From assembly GCA_016463095.1 (NCBI GenBank), contig JAEMSA010000011.1, positions 1 to 41,005 on the forward strand: a stretch of 41,005 nucleotides of DNA, in the 5' to 3' direction. A model generated the notes under the pieces. That model saw nothing but the letters and a program-made list of their open reading frames with translations, ran no database searches and had not been told where the DNA came from. Shown one piece after another: positions 9,115 through 18,935 of the stretch. How positions within the stretch are numbered: the stretch's first letter is position 1; every line of letters begins with the position of its first letter. The position numbers and the translations under genes are program-made. Source of the stretch: Candidatus Nanopelagicales bacterium (lineage in GTDB: Bacteria; Actinomycetota; Actinomycetes; S36-B12; UBA5976).

Positions 9115-9534
9115 TTATCCCTCCACCAAATCTCTTGTAACGATTCGACATTTCATAGGTAGTTTGTGCATTGCTCTTTCCAAAGCTTGGCGTGCCACTT
9201 TGTCGTCAGGAAAAGTAACTTCAAACATCACGCGACCTGGCTTGATATTTGCTACCCACCATTCAGGTGATCCTTTACCAGAACCCATTCGAGTTTCAGC
9301 AGGTTTTTTGGTGATGGGACGATCTGGATAAATATTGATCCAAACTTTTCCGCCACGTTTCAAATGTCTAGTCATAGCAATACGTGCAGCTTCAATTTGT
9401 CTGTTGGTGACATAGGCAGAAGTCAAAGCTTGTAAACCGTAATCGCCAAATTCAACTTTTGTGCCACCTTTTGCTTTACCAGTTCTTCTAGGGTGGTGTT
9501 GTTTTCTGTGTGCAACTCTTTTAGGAATCAACAT
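9115..9534 (-). CDS. rplP: 50S ribosomal protein L16
   Basis: Large-subunit protein near the A-site tRNA elbow. The 139 residues begin [24 protein letters not shown] and contain [46 protein letters not shown] and the C-terminal [10 protein letters not shown], all diagnostic. The gap after rpsC is 2 nt; rpmC follows directly. Confidence 0.98.
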   Translation of the reverse strand: MLIPKRVAHRKQHHPRRTGKAKGGTKVEFGDYGLQALTSAYVTNRQIEAARIAMTRHLKRGGKVWINIYPDRPITKKPAETRMGSGKGSPEWWVANIKPGRVMFEVTFPDDKVARQALERAMHKLPMKCRIVTRDLVEG

Positions 9535-9536
9535 GA

Positions 9537-10322
9537 TTATTCAGCTGCTCCTTCTGTTGGCGCGGCTGCTTTTTCAGCTGTTTCTTTCTTAGGTTTTCTA
9601 GGAGCTCTGGTTTGCTTGGCTGCTTGGGCAGCTTGAGCTTGTAAGCGATCTTGTTGTTGACGAGCTTCTTTTTCAGCTTTGGTAACAGGAGCATCACCCT
9701 TGAAAATCCAAACTTTGCAACCAATAAGTCCAAAAGTTGTTAACGCTTCGTGGAATCCGTATTCGATGTTGGCACGAAGTGTGTGCAATGGAACGCGTCC
9801 TTCACGATAAAACTCGGAACGACTCATTTCTGCTCCACCTAAACGACCAGAAACTTGAACTCTAATTCCTTTAGCGCCACCTTTAAGAGCTGATTGCATA
9901 CCTTTTCTCATCGCACGACGGAAAGAAACACGTGATGCAAGTTGTTCGGCAACACCTTGGGCAACTAATTGGGCATTAACTTCAGGGTTTTTAACTTCTA
10001 AAATGTTTAACTGAACTTGTTTGCCAGTCAATTTTTCTAAGTCAATACGAATACGGTCTGCTTCTTGACCACGACGACCAATAACAATTCCGGGGCGGGC
10101 GGTGTGAATATCAATACGAACTCTTTCACGGGTTCTTTCAATGTCAACATGTGAGATTCCAGCACGTTCCATGCCAGCAGTTAACATTTTACGAATTAAA
10201 ATATCTTCTTTAATGTAATCTTGGTAGCGCTCACCTTTTTTGGTTGAATCAGCAAACCATTTACTGGTGTATTCAGAGGTATATCCCAAACGGAAGCCAT
10301 GTGGGTTAACTTTTTGTCCCAT
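9537..10322 (-). CDS. rpsC: 30S ribosomal protein S3
   Basis: Small-subunit protein at the mRNA entry channel. The N-terminal [24 protein letters not shown] is diagnostic, followed by a KH domain with [14 protein letters not shown], and the C-terminal domain with [26 protein letters not shown]. The 261 residues include an Ala/Lys/Gln-rich tail from about residue 215, which is normal variation in actinobacteria. The ATG overlaps the rplV stop by one base. Confidence 0.98.
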   Translation of the reverse strand: MGQKVNPHGFRLGYTSEYTSKWFADSTKKGERYQDYIKEDILIRKMLTAGMERAGISHVDIERTRERVRIDIHTARPGIVIGRRGQEADRIRIDLEKLTGKQVQLNILEVKNPEVNAQLVAQGVAEQLASRVSFRRAMRKGMQSALKGGAKGIRVQVSGRLGGAEMSRSEFYREGRVPLHTLRANIEYGFHEALTTFGLIGCKVWIFKGDAPVTKAEKEARQQQDRLQAQAAQAAKQTRAPRKPKKETAEKAAAPTEGAAE

Positions 10323-10864
10323 TACTTAGTGCCTCCTTTGGTGGTTTTCTTTGCAGCAGTCTTTTTAGTGGTGGCTTTTTTCGCTGCAGCTTTTTTGGCT
10401 GGGGCAGCTTTTTTAGCAACCGGAGCAGTGGTCTTTGCCACAACTTGAGTTTTAACTGTTTTGACAACAACTTCTTTAGTCTTGGGCTTATTTGATCTGC
10501 GACCTGGTTTTCTTCTAGGAGCAGAACCAACTGGTTCCAAAATTAAGGTGATGTGAGAAGTTCTCTTACGAATTGCATACGCACGTCCTTGAGCACGGGG
10601 ACGAATTCGTTTCATAGTTGGACCTTCGTCAACAAAAGCTTCTGCTACATAAAGAGTTGTGGGATCAACCTTTTGATTATTTTGCGCATTAGCCATGGCA
10701 GATTTCAAAACTTTGCCTATCGGTTCTGATGCAGCTTGATCAGCAAAACGCAACACTGCTTGTGCTTCACGCGCTGAAAGTCCGCGAATTAAATCAACTA
10801 CGCGTCTTGCTTTCATTGGTGTCACACGAACAAATCGTGCTGATGCTCTTGATTCCATTGTCAT
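10322..10864 (-). CDS. rplV: 50S ribosomal protein L22 with long basic C-terminal tail
   Basis: Binds 23S rRNA and lines the exit tunnel with its beta hairpin. The core (about residues 1-115) shows [20 protein letters not shown] and the hairpin ending [26 protein letters not shown] tail of about 65 residues follows, made mostly of Lys, Ala and Thr with repeated AAKK/ATTKK units, giving 180 residues against roughly 110 in E. coli. Tails of this kind occur in several actinobacteria; its role is unknown. Start is ATG at 10864, with a second in-frame ATG two codons later. It lies 6 nt after rpsS. Confidence 0.97.
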   Translation of the reverse strand: MTMESRASARFVRVTPMKARRVVDLIRGLSAREAQAVLRFADQAASEPIGKVLKSAMANAQNNQKVDPTTLYVAEAFVDEGPTMKRIRPRAQGRAYAIRKRTSHITLILEPVGSAPRRKPGRRSNKPKTKEVVVKTVKTQVVAKTTAPVAKKAAPAKKAAAKKATTKKTAAKKTTKGGTK

Positions 10865-10870
10865 AATCCC

Positions 10871-11158
10871 TTAGTCGCCCTTAGTGACTTTTTTATCGTC
10901 ACCCTTAATGTGTCCACGGAAAGTTCTGGTTGGTGCAAATTCACCAAGTTTATGACCGACCATTTGTTCTGTCACAAAAACTGGAATATGTTTTTTTCCA
11001 TCATGAACTGCGATGGTGTGTCCTAACATGTCAGGAATGATCATGGAACGTCGTGACCAAGTCTTGATAACGTTTTTAGATTTCTTTTCATTTTGATCAT
11101 TCACTTTTTTTAACAAGTGAGTGTCAACAAATGGACCCTTCTTTAAACTTCTACCCAC
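10871..11158 (-). CDS. rpsS: 30S ribosomal protein S19
   Basis: Small-subunit head protein that forms a complex with S13. The 95 residues start with the canonical [19 protein letters not shown] (GTG start codon) and include [52 protein letters not shown] in successive segments. The gap after rplB is 2 nt. Confidence 0.98.
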   Translation of the reverse strand: MGRSLKKGPFVDTHLLKKVNDQNEKKSKNVIKTWSRRSMIIPDMLGHTIAVHDGKKHIPVFVTEQMVGHKLGEFAPTRTFRGHIKGDDKKVTKGD

Positions 11159-11160
11159 GA

Positions 11161-12006
11161 TTATTTTCCACCTCTAGCTTTATTTGCTGGTCGACGACGA
11201 ACAATAAATTGTTGTGAAGCTTTTTTAGGTCTACGAGTACGACCTTCTGGTTTACCGGAAGGGTTAACTGGATGTCGTCCACCGGAAGTTTTTCCTTCTC
11301 CACCACCGTGAGGATGGTCGACCGGGTTCATAACCACACCACGAACGGTTGGTCGAACACCTTTCCAACGCATACGTCCTGCTTTACCCCAGTTGATATT
11401 TGATTGTTCAGCGTTACCAACTTCGCCAACTGTGGCACGACATCTCACATCAACGCTTCTAATTTCACCTGATGGAAGTCTTAGTTGTGCAAGTTGACCT
11501 TCTTTAGCAACAAGTTGAATACTTGCTCCAGCTGAACGTGCCATTTTTGCTCCGCCACCTGGTTTTAATTCCACGGCGTGAATAACAGTTCCTACTGGAA
11601 TATTTCTTAGGGGCAAATTGTTTCCTGGTTTGATGTCTGCACTTGGACCGGTTTCAACTGCATCATTTTGTTTCAGTTTGTTTGGTGCCAAAATGTAGCG
11701 CTTTTCTCCATCAGCAAAGTGAAGCAATGCAATACGTGCAGTTCTATTTGGGTCATATTCAATGTGAGCAACAGTTGCTGGTACTCCGTCTTTGTCTAAA
11801 CGTTTGAAATCAATTAGACGATAAGCACGTTTGTGTCCGCCACCTTGATGGCGAGTAGTAATTCTTCCTTGGTTATTTCTGCCACCTTTGGAATGAACTG
11901 GTCTAACTAAAGATTTTTCTGGGGTGGAACGTGTTGTTTCGGAGAAGTCAGCAACTGAGGCACCACGGTTTGATGGTGTGGTTGGCTTTAATTTTCTAAT
12001 ACCCAT
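11161..12006 (-). CDS. rplB: 50S ribosomal protein L2
   Basis: One of the largest 23S rRNA-binding proteins, required for subunit association and peptidyl-transferase function. The 281 residues contain the OB and SH3-like domains. The C-terminal [22 protein letters not shown] holds the conserved His-containing loop important for activity. Other landmarks are [17 protein letters not shown] and [18 protein letters not shown]. It begins 19 nt after the rplW stop. Confidence 0.99.
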   Translation of the reverse strand: MGIRKLKPTTPSNRGASVADFSETTRSTPEKSLVRPVHSKGGRNNQGRITTRHQGGGHKRAYRLIDFKRLDKDGVPATVAHIEYDPNRTARIALLHFADGEKRYILAPNKLKQNDAVETGPSADIKPGNNLPLRNIPVGTVIHAVELKPGGGAKMARSAGASIQLVAKEGQLAQLRLPSGEIRSVDVRCRATVGEVGNAEQSNINWGKAGRMRWKGVRPTVRGVVMNPVDHPHGGGEGKTSGGRHPVNPSGKPEGRTRRPKKASQQFIVRRRPANKARGGK

Positions 12007-12025
12007 TAGTTATCTCAACTCCCCT

Positions 12026-12325
12026 TTAAGCACTTGGCGCATTGAAGATGTCAATTCGATCGCCTTGCGCAAGGGATACGATTGCTCTTTTGGTGTCTGA
12101 TCTTGATCCTTCACCAAAACGAGTGCGGTAAGTTTTACCTTTTCTATTAAGTGTGTTAACACTCAAAACTTTTACGTTGAATAATGCTTCAACAGCTTGT
12201 CTAATTTGGGTTTTGTTGGCATCTTTCTTAACCACAAATGTGTATTTGTTTTCATCCAAAAGTGAGTAACTCTTTTCAGAAACAACTGGGGCAATTAAAA
12301 CATCTCTCAATAAGTTTTTATCCAT
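12026..12325 (-). CDS. rplW: 50S ribosomal protein L23
   Basis: Protein at the tunnel exit where trigger factor and SRP bind. The 99 residues show [25 protein letters not shown] and the later [18 protein letters not shown], typical of the family. The start directly follows the rplD stop without a gap, so coupling is likely. Confidence 0.98.
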   Translation of the reverse strand: MDKNLLRDVLIAPVVSEKSYSLLDENKYTFVVKKDANKTQIRQAVEALFNVKVLSVNTLNRKGKTYRTRFGEGSRSDTKRAIVSLAQGDRIDIFNAPSA

Positions 12326-13006
12326 TTAGGCACCAACTTCTGCATCAGTAGCGCGACCAACAGCACTTGCTGATTTACCGGTGCGCGGACCACTCAAGAA
12401 TTCATCCAAAGCAGTTTTTGTGAAAACAAGATCGTCAGCAACCAAAACGTCGTAAGTATTTAGTTGACCAGGTGAGACCACGTGCATATCGTTAACGTTT
12501 CTCAAAGAAAACCAACCAATTAATTCATTAAGTGAAACGATTACCAAAACTTTTTTGCCTTTAGCAATATTTCTAACGGCTTGTACACCTTGTTTGGTAG
12601 ATGGCTTGTCGCCTTCCACAATTGCACTCAAAACATGAACATGGTTTTCGCGAGCTCTGTCACTTAAAGCAGAGCGAAGTGCTGCAGCTTTCATTTTCTT
12701 AGGGGTTCTTTCGGAATAATCACGAGGCACGATGGAGTGAACGTGTCCACCACCAGTCCATTGTGGGGAACGAATAGAACCTTGACGAGCGTTACCAGTT
12801 CCTTTTTGTTTGTAAGGTTTTTTACCGCCACCAGAAACTTCGCTGTGTGATTTAGTTTTTTGTGAACCTTGGCGAGCAGCAGCTAATTGTGCAGTTACCA
12901 CTTGATGCATCAAAGGAACATTAACTTGAACATCAAAAATTTCTGCAGGCAAATCAACAGAGCCTGAAGCACTACCTTGAGGAGTTGTTATTTGTACTGA
13001 AGTCAT
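12326..13006 (-). CDS. rplD: 50S ribosomal protein L4
   Basis: Tunnel-constriction protein; in enterobacteria it also represses the S10 operon. The 226 residues contain the extended loop KPYKQKGTGNARQGSIRSPQWTGGG, which is diagnostic, and DYSERTPKKMKAAALRSALSD. The ATG overlaps the rplC stop by one base. Autoregulation in actinobacteria is not established and is not assumed here. Confidence 0.98.
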   Translation of the reverse strand: MTSVQITTPQGSASGSVDLPAEIFDVQVNVPLMHQVVTAQLAAARQGSQKTKSHSEVSGGGKKPYKQKGTGNARQGSIRSPQWTGGGHVHSIVPRDYSERTPKKMKAAALRSALSDRARENHVHVLSAIVEGDKPSTKQGVQAVRNIAKGKKVLVIVSLNELIGWFSLRNVNDMHVVSPGQLNTYDVLVADDLVFTKTALDEFLSGPRTGKSASAVGRATDAEVGA

Positions 13007-13668
13007 TATTTTTTACCTGCCTTGACTTGTGTTTTGGCAGCAGATCTAACAAGAATTAATGAACCAATTGGTCCGGGTACAGCACCTTTAATAAGTAGTA
13101 AACCATTTTCGGCATCAACTTTTGCCACAGTCATATTGATTGTGGTGATGCGATCTGAACCCATACGTCCAGCCATTTTGATACCTTTGAAAACTCGACC
13201 AGGTGTGGCACATGCACCGATAGAACCTGGAGATCTGTGTTTTCTTTCCACACCGTGTGAAGCGCGCAGTCCATGGAAACCGTGTCTTTTCATTACACCG
13301 GCAAAACCATGTCCGCGTGAAGTTCCGGTGACATCAACTGCATCTCCTGCAGTAAATACATCAGCATTTAATTCTTGACCAACTGTGTAGTTGTTGGCAT
13401 CTAGTGTTCTTAATTCAACAAGGTGTCGTCTTGGGGTAACTCCAGCTTTAGCAAAATGACCTTGTTCAGGTTTGTTAACTTTTCTAGGATCAATTTGTCC
13501 AAAAGCTAATTGCACAGCTGAGTAACCATCTTTTTCAGGGGTTCTAACAGTGGTGACAACATTTGGACCAGCTTTAATAACGGTTACTGGTACCACCTTG
13601 TTTGATTCATCCCAAACTTGTGTCATGCCTAGTTTTTCACCAAGCAAACCTTTAACGTTTCTGTCCAT
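13006..13668 (-). CDS. rplC: 50S ribosomal protein L3
   Basis: Early-assembly large-subunit protein reaching the peptidyl-transferase centre. The 220 residues include [14 protein letters not shown] at the start and the long finger sequence with [19 protein letters not shown], then [34 protein letters not shown]. An AGGTAGGTGA stretch precedes the ATG. It starts 17 nt after rpsJ. Confidence 0.98.
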   Translation of the reverse strand: MDRNVKGLLGEKLGMTQVWDESNKVVPVTVIKAGPNVVTTVRTPEKDGYSAVQLAFGQIDPRKVNKPEQGHFAKAGVTPRRHLVELRTLDANNYTVGQELNADVFTAGDAVDVTGTSRGHGFAGVMKRHGFHGLRASHGVERKHRSPGSIGACATPGRVFKGIKMAGRMGSDRITTINMTVAKVDAENGLLLIKGAVPGPIGSLILVRSAAKTQVKAGKK

Positions 13669-13685
13669 TGTTAGTCACCTACCTT

Positions 13686-13994
13686 CTATAACTTGATTTC
13701 AATATCTACACCGGCTGGAAGGTCCAGACGCATTAGTGAATCAACAGTCTTTGGAGTTGGATCCAAAATGTCGATAAGTCTTTTGTGTGTGCGCATTTCA
13801 AAATGCTCACGTGAATCTTTATATTTAAATGGTGAACGAATAACCACATAAACATTTTTCTCAGTTGGAAGTGGCACCGGTCCAGCAACTTTTGCACCAG
13901 TTTTGATCACAGTTTCGACTATCTTCTTGGCAGAAGAGTCAATGACCTCATGGTCGTAAGCCTTTAGCCTGATACGGATCTTTTGTCCGGCCAT
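13686..13994 (-). CDS. rpsJ: 30S ribosomal protein S10 (NusE)
   Basis: Small-subunit head protein that also binds NusB and NusG in transcription-translation coupling. The 102 residues start [21 protein letters not shown] and include [33 protein letters not shown] at the end, diagnostic for S10. An AAGGAAGGTAGG stretch is upstream. It is the first gene of the S10 cluster and lies 104 nt downstream of tuf across a gap with a strong hairpin. Confidence 0.98.
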   Translation of the reverse strand: MAGQKIRIRLKAYDHEVIDSSAKKIVETVIKTGAKVAGPVPLPTEKNVYVVIRSPFKYKDSREHFEMRTHKRLIDILDPTPKTVDSLMRLDLPAGVDIEIKL

Positions 13995-14098
13995 CGGTTT
14001 CGCCTACCTTCCTTACTAGTTTCGGTTGGTCTTACTTTTTTGGTTTCAAGCGGAACAGGTTTTACCCATCCCGCTTGAAAGTCAAATGTGATTGTTAA
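13995..14098 (-). other. tuf-rpsJ intergenic region with strong hairpin
   Basis: The 104-nt gap holds an inverted repeat, TTTCAAGCGG at 14044-14053 paired with CCGCTTGAAA at 14071-14080. With wobble pairs the stem extends inward to a TAAAA loop. On the leftward transcript it is followed by a run of A, not T, so it is not a standard intrinsic terminator for tuf. It may be an S10 leader element, a processing site or a Rho-related 3' end. I see no confident promoter for rpsJ. Confidence 0.6.
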
Positions 14099-15289
14099 TT
14101 ACTTAACAATCTTTGTTACACGTCCTGCACCAACAGTGCGTCCACCTTCGCGAATTGCGAAGCGAAGACCGTCTTCCATGGCGATCGGTTGAATTAACTC
14201 GACCTTCATTTCAGTGTTGTCTCCTGGCATAACCATTTCGACACCGTTTGGTAATTCACAAACACCAGTCACGTCAGTTGTACGGAAGTAGAACTGTGGA
14301 CGGTAGTTATTGAAGAATGGAGTGTGACGTCCACCTTCGTCTTTGCTCAAGATGTAAACCTGAGCTTCGAAGTTGGTGTGTGGTGTTGAAGTTCCTGGTT
14401 TAACAACGCACATACCGCGTTCAACATCTTCACGCTTGGTTCCACGAAGTAACAAACCAACGTTTTCGCCAGCTTGACCTTCGTCAAGAAGTTTGCGGAA
14501 CATTTCGATACCGGTAACGATAGTTTTTTGTGAAGTTTCGCGGATTCCCACGATTTCAACTTCTTCGTTAACCTTTACTTGTCCTCTTTCAATACGACCA
14601 GTAATAACTGTTCCACGACCTGTGATCGTGAAAACGTCTTCAACTGGCATCAAGAATGGCTTCTCGATTTCGCGTACTGGAGTTGGGATAAATGTGTCAA
14701 CCGCAGTCATTAATTCCATGATTGATTCTGACCATTTAGCATCGCCTTCTAGAGCTTTCAAAGCAGAGATGCGAACAATTGGAGTATCTTTTCCAGGGAA
14801 TTCGTACTTGGTTAGAAGTTCTCTAATTTCTTCTTCTACAAGTTCTAACAAATCTGGATCTGCTGTGTCGCACTTATTCAATGCAACAACAACTGCAGGT
14901 ACACCAACTTGACGTGCCAACAAAACGTGTTCTTTTGTTTGTGGCATCGGTCCGTCAGTTCCTGCAACAACAAGAATTGCGCCGTCCATCTGTGCTGCAC
15001 CAGTAATCATGTTTTTGATGTAGTCAGCGTGGCCCGGGCAGTCAACGTGTGCATAATGACGTGCTTCAGTTTGGTATTCGACGTGTGCAATCGAAATGGT
15101 GATACCGCGTAGACGCTCTTCAGGAGCTTTGTCAATTTGGTCGAACGGAGTAAATGGATTTACATCCGGATATTTGTCGTGTAGCACCTTGGTAATCGCC
15201 GCGGTCAATGTGGTTTTGCCGTGGTCGATGTGGCCGATGGTGCCGATATTTACGTGCGGTTTTGTCCGCTCGAACTTGGCTTTTGCCAC
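14099..15289 (-). CDS. tuf: Elongation factor Tu
   Basis: GTPase that delivers aminoacyl-tRNA to the ribosome. The 396 residues show G1 GHIDHGKT (residues 19-26), the switch region RGITIS (61-66), DCPGH (83-87) and NKCD (138-141), followed by the two beta-barrel domains with [20 protein letters not shown]. An AAAGGAG sits about five bases before the ATG, a strong ribosome binding site. It lies 73 nt after fusA and ends the str cluster (rpsL-rpsG-fusA-tuf). Confidence 0.99.
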   Translation of the reverse strand: MAKAKFERTKPHVNIGTIGHIDHGKTTLTAAITKVLHDKYPDVNPFTPFDQIDKAPEERLRGITISIAHVEYQTEARHYAHVDCPGHADYIKNMITGAAQMDGAILVVAGTDGPMPQTKEHVLLARQVGVPAVVVALNKCDTADPDLLELVEEEIRELLTKYEFPGKDTPIVRISALKALEGDAKWSESIMELMTAVDTFIPTPVREIEKPFLMPVEDVFTITGRGTVITGRIERGQVKVNEEVEIVGIRETSQKTIVTGIEMFRKLLDEGQAGENVGLLLRGTKREDVERGMCVVKPGTSTPHTNFEAQVYILSKDEGGRHTPFFNNYRPQFYFRTTDVTGVCELPNGVEMVMPGDNTEMKVELIQPIAMEDGLRFAIREGGRTVGAGRVTKIVK

Positions 15290-15362
15290 TTTGCTTCTCC
15301 TTTGACCTGCGTTTTTCTATCCCGACAATTAGCAGTTTGCTAATTGCGCGGTTCTTTCTTTC
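15290..15362 (-). other. fusA-tuf gap with perfect hairpin
   Basis: The 73-nt gap contains a perfect 8-bp inverted repeat, CAATTAGC at 15326-15333 and GCTAATTG at 15339-15346, with a 5-nt loop. It lacks an adjacent long T tract on the leftward strand, so it is more likely a partial attenuator or RNA-processing element than a full terminator. The tuf ribosome binding site lies downstream of it. Confidence 0.5.
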
Positions 15363-17462
15363 TTACTCGCCGCGAACCTTGGCAACAATTTCTTGCGAAA
15401 CTGCAGCGGGTACTTGCGCGTAAGAATGAAATTGCATTGAGTAACTTGCTCGTCCTTGTGTTTTGGAACGCAAGTCACCTACATAACCAAACATTTCGCT
15501 TAAGGGCACAAGAGCTTTAACAACACGTGCGCCTGCTCTTTCGTCCATAGCTTGAATTTGGCCACGACGGGAATTCAAATCTCCAATTACTTCACCCATG
15601 AAATCTTCAGGTGTTACAACTTCAACATCCATCATTGGTTCTAACAAAACTGGATTAGCTTTTCGAGCAGCTTCTTTAAATGCCATTGATCCAGCAATTT
15701 TGAAAGCTAATTCTGAAGAGTCAACATCGTGGTATGCGCCATCTTGCAAAGTAACTTTGATGTCAACCATTTGGTAACCGGCTAGTACCCCGTTAACCAT
15801 TGCTTCTTGAGCACCGTCATCAACTGAAGGAATATATTCTCTAGGAATTCTTCCACCAGATACTTTGTTAACGAATTCATAACCGCCACCTTCAGTGGTG
15901 TTTGGTTCGATATCAACAATTACGCGGGCAAATTGTCCAGCGCCACCAGATTGTTTCTTGTGGGTGTAATCAACTTTTTCAACTTTTTTAGTAATAGTTT
16001 CGCGATATGCAACTTGTGGTTTACCAACGTTTGCTTCAACTTTAAATTCACGTTTCATGCGATCTACCAGAACTTCTAAGTGAAGTTCACCCATTCCACC
16101 GATAATTGTTTGACCGGTTTCTTCATCTCCACGAACATGGAATGTTGGGTCTTCTTCAGCAAGTCTTTGAATTGCTGTGGCAAGTTTGTCTTGATCGTTC
16201 TTGGTCTTTGGTTCGATTGCTACGTGAATAACTGGATCCGGAAAGTCCATTGATTCAAGAACAACTGGTTTATCTTGATCACAAAGTGTGTCACCTGTAG
16301 TGGTGTCTTTCAATCCCATAACTGCCACAATCAAACCTGCAGTTGCTGAATCTCTTTCTTCACGTTTGTTGGCGTGCATTTGATAAATCTTGCCAATTCT
16401 TTCTCTTCTATCTTTTGTAGCATTCAACACAGATGTTCCTGGTTCTAATTTTCCAGAATAAATTCGAATGTAAGTTAATTTTCCAAGATGAGGATCACTC
16501 ATGATTTTAAAAGCTAGTGCTGAGAATGGTTCATTTTCTGAAGGTGCTCTATCAATTTCAACGGAAGGATCTCCTTGCTTAAAGCCTTTGATGGCTCCAA
16601 CTTCTAATGGGCTAGGTAGATATCTAACAACTGCATCCAACATTTGTTGTACACCTTTGTTTTTAAATGCAGAACCCATGATTACTGGAACTACTGAGAA
16701 ATTAACTGTGCCTTTACGAATTGCGGCAATTATTTGCTCTCTGGATGGTTCTTTTTCTTCCATGAATAATTCCATAATTGTTTCATCAATGTCAGCAAGT
16801 TTTTCAATCATTTCAGCACGCTTAACTTTTGCTTCAGCTAACATATTTGCAGGAACTTCTTGGGTTTCAAATTCGTCGCCCTTATTTGCTTCAAGATCCC
16901 AAACATAAGCTTTCATATCGATCAAATCTACGATTCCAGCAAATTCACCTTCGGTTCCAATTGGAAGTTGTAACAACACAACTGGGGCGTGCAATCTTTC
17001 AATCAACATTTCATAGGTGCGGGTATAAACAGCACCGGTTCTATCTAATTTATTAATAAAGGCAATACGTGGAACTTTGTAACGATCTGCTTGGCGCCAT
17101 ACGGTTTCTGATTGTGGTTCAACACCAGCAACACCGTCAAACACTGCAACGGCACCGTCTAGTACTCGAAGTGATCTTTCAACTTCAACTGTGAAATCTA
17201 CGTGACCTGGTGTGTCAATGATGTTAATTAAATGGTCATCCCAAGTACAAGTTGTTGCTGCAGAAGTAATAGTGATACCGCGTTCTTGTTCTTGTGGCAT
17301 CCAGTCCATAGTTGCGGCACCATCATGAACTTCACCAATTTTGTAATTAACGCCTGTGTAGAAAAGAATTCGTTCAGTAGTTGTAGTTTTGCCCGCATCA
17401 ATATGAGCCATGATGCCGATATTGCGCACCGTAGCTAAATCAAGCTGCGTATCTGTTGCCAC
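15363..17462 (-). CDS. fusA: Elongation factor G
   Basis: GTPase that drives translocation and, with RRF, ribosome recycling. The 699 residues have G1 AHIDAGKTT (19-27), [17 protein letters not shown] and NKLDRTGA motifs. Domains II-V follow, with [14 protein letters not shown] in domain IV and the C-terminal [22 protein letters not shown]. The start is GTG (17460-17462) with AAAGGAAAAG upstream. It begins 23 nt after rpsG. Length and motifs fit a standard single-copy EF-G. Confidence 0.99.
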   Translation of the reverse strand: MATDTQLDLATVRNIGIMAHIDAGKTTTTERILFYTGVNYKIGEVHDGAATMDWMPQEQERGITITSAATTCTWDDHLINIIDTPGHVDFTVEVERSLRVLDGAVAVFDGVAGVEPQSETVWRQADRYKVPRIAFINKLDRTGAVYTRTYEMLIERLHAPVVLLQLPIGTEGEFAGIVDLIDMKAYVWDLEANKGDEFETQEVPANMLAEAKVKRAEMIEKLADIDETIMELFMEEKEPSREQIIAAIRKGTVNFSVVPVIMGSAFKNKGVQQMLDAVVRYLPSPLEVGAIKGFKQGDPSVEIDRAPSENEPFSALAFKIMSDPHLGKLTYIRIYSGKLEPGTSVLNATKDRRERIGKIYQMHANKREERDSATAGLIVAVMGLKDTTTGDTLCDQDKPVVLESMDFPDPVIHVAIEPKTKNDQDKLATAIQRLAEEDPTFHVRGDEETGQTIIGGMGELHLEVLVDRMKREFKVEANVGKPQVAYRETITKKVEKVDYTHKKQSGGAGQFARVIVDIEPNTTEGGGYEFVNKVSGGRIPREYIPSVDDGAQEAMVNGVLAGYQMVDIKVTLQDGAYHDVDSSELAFKIAGSMAFKEAARKANPVLLEPMMDVEVVTPEDFMGEVIGDLNSRRGQIQAMDERAGARVVKALVPLSEMFGYVGDLRSKTQGRASYSMQFHSYAQVPAAVSQEIVAKVRGE

Positions 17463-17485
17463 TGTCTTCTTTTCCTTTTCTTTAA

Positions 17486-17956
17486 CTACCAGCGATAGTG
17501 AGCAAATGCTTTATTTGCTTCAGCCATCTTGTGGGTGTCTTCGCGTTTCTTTACAGATGCACCTAAACCATTTGAGGCATCTAAAATTTCATTCATCAAT
17601 CTGTCCATCATTGACTTTTCTCTACGTTCGCGTGAGAAATCTACTAACCAGCGCAGAGCTAATGCTGTTGCGCGAGCAGGTTTAACTTCAACTGGAACTT
17701 GGTAAGTTGCACCACCAACACGACGTGATTTAACTTCAACAGTTGGTTTAATATTTTCTAAAGCTTTTTTCAAAGTGATAATTGGATCGTTGCCACTTTT
17801 ATCTTTGGTTCCGTTTAATGCACCATAAACAATTGATTCTGCCGTTGATTTTTTACCACGAGATAAAATCTTATTTACCAATTGAGTAATTAATGGGGAT
17901 GAATAAACTGGATCTGAAACTAATGGGCGCTTTAGCGCAGGACCTTTACGTGGCAT
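17486..17956 (-). CDS. rpsG: 30S ribosomal protein S7
   Basis: Primary binding protein of the 16S 3' domain, near the E site. The 156 residues begin [20 protein letters not shown] and contain [19 protein letters not shown] and [20 protein letters not shown], then [20 protein letters not shown] at the end. This is a textbook S7. It overlaps rpsL by one base (TAATG). Confidence 0.98.
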   Translation of the reverse strand: MPRKGPALKRPLVSDPVYSSPLITQLVNKILSRGKKSTAESIVYGALNGTKDKSGNDPIITLKKALENIKPTVEVKSRRVGGATYQVPVEVKPARATALALRWLVDFSRERREKSMMDRLMNEILDASNGLGASVKKREDTHKMAEANKAFAHYRW

Positions 17957-18330
17957 TAGCTTTTCTCTTTCTTTGCGCCATATCGGCTTCGTGATTGTTT
18001 ACGATCTTTTACACCTTGTGTATCTAGAGAACCACGAATAATTTTGTAACGAACACCTGGAAGATCTTTAACACGGCCGCCACGAACTAAAACGATTGAA
18101 TGTTCTTGCAAGTTATGTCCAACACCTGGAATGTATGCAGTGACTTCCATACCGGAAGATAAACGAACACGTGCAACTTTTCTTAAAGCAGAGTTTGGTT
18201 TTTTGGGAGTTGTTGTATAAACGCGTGTGCAAACACCACGGCGCTGAGGTGAACCTTTAAGCGCTGGTGTTTTACTCTTCGCCGATTTTTCTTGGCGACC
18301 CTTGCGTACGAGTTGTTGAATCGTAGGCAC
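17956..18330 (-). CDS. rpsL: 30S ribosomal protein S12
   Basis: Decoding-centre protein and first gene of the str cluster. The 124 residues start with [12 protein letters not shown] (GTG codon at 18328-18330, GGAG about eight bases upstream). They contain [18 protein letters not shown] and [20 protein letters not shown]. Lys43 and Lys88, the residues commonly altered in streptomycin-resistant strains, are wild type. A 176-nt leader separates it from the divergent lipoprotein gene. Confidence 0.98.
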   Translation of the reverse strand: MPTIQQLVRKGRQEKSAKSKTPALKGSPQRRGVCTRVYTTTPKKPNSALRKVARVRLSSGMEVTAYIPGVGHNLQEHSIVLVRGGRVKDLPGVRYKIIRGSLDTQGVKDRKQSRSRYGAKKEKS

Positions 18331-18506
18331 GCAGTTACTCCAGTTTCTCTTTGGTACTGAAATTTCTTTCGATCTAGCTGAAAGTCAGCGATCAAATACG
18401 TGGGGCAAATAACCCTTTTGCACTTGAGACGCGAGACACCAATTTACGCAATGGTCACGGCACGCCCGACATCGGGGGTCGGGTTCCTAGGCGCTAGCCT
18501 CAATTT
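18331..18506. promoter_or_regulatory. Divergent intergenic region between rpsL and the lipoprotein gene
   Basis: This 176-nt gap must hold the promoter of the str cluster on the - strand and that of the lipoprotein on the + strand. The rpsL side is AT-rich. The far half (about 18440-18500) is much more GC-rich than its surroundings and contains the inverted repeat CCCGAC/GTCGGG at about 18466-18484 and a CTAG-GCG-CTAG element next to it. I cannot assign -35/-10 boxes with confidence. Confidence 0.5.
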
Positions 18507-18935
18507 GTGCTAAAGAGAGTCCTGTTGCTATTAACTCTTTCCCTCACAGTTTCGGCTTGTAATCAAGTGTCCCCAACTACTCAAAGTGCCTCAAATGCAG
18601 ACATATATGTAGTCAATTGCGTGACTTTTGAGCAAAAGCCAGTCGAATTAGTTCTTTATTGTGCCGATGCGGGTCAAATATTGAATGAAATCTCATGGGC
18701 TAGCTGGGCATCAACAAATGCTATCGGCGTAGGAACCTCCACAACTAATGACTGTGAACCAACTTGTGTGGAAGGAACCGACGTTGTTTCGGCAGTGGAA
18801 ATTAAATTAACTGCACCTATTACCGGTAAATCTGGCAAAAGTGTTTTTAGTAAGGTTGAAATTCAATATGACAAAGTACAACCAAGTGGTGTGATGGATG
18901 AAGTACTTGATTTACCGACAGATGTTTTTAATTAG
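18507..18935 (+). CDS. Predicted secreted lipoprotein, actinobacterial family
   Basis: A 142-residue exported protein. A short basic N-terminus (MLKR), a hydrophobic run and the lipobox VSAC predict acylation at Cys18. The mature part has four further cysteines, arranged as VVNC, LYCADAG, then DCEPTC. The pattern 'CADxG..L..I.W..W....A.G.G.....C.P.C' resembles a widespread family of small secreted actinobacterial proteins of unknown function. The start is GTG and no Shine-Dalgarno is evident, so the mRNA may be leaderless. Its end overlaps the convergent histidine kinase gene by 8 nt. I do not assign a function. Confidence 0.8.
   Translation: MLKRVLLLLTLSLTVSACNQVSPTTQSASNADIYVVNCVTFEQKPVELVLYCADAGQILNEISWASWASTNAIGVGTSTTNDCEPTCVEGTDVVSAVEIKLTAPITGKSGKSVFSKVEIQYDKVQPSGVMDEVLDLPTDVFN

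Noticed and set aside
13022-13378. Open + strand frame of 118 codons inside rplC
   Set aside because: It is antisense to a clear L3 gene, shows no family motif and has no ribosome binding site.
14044-14080. tuf intrinsic terminator
   Set aside because: The hairpin is followed by A's rather than T's on the transcribed - strand.
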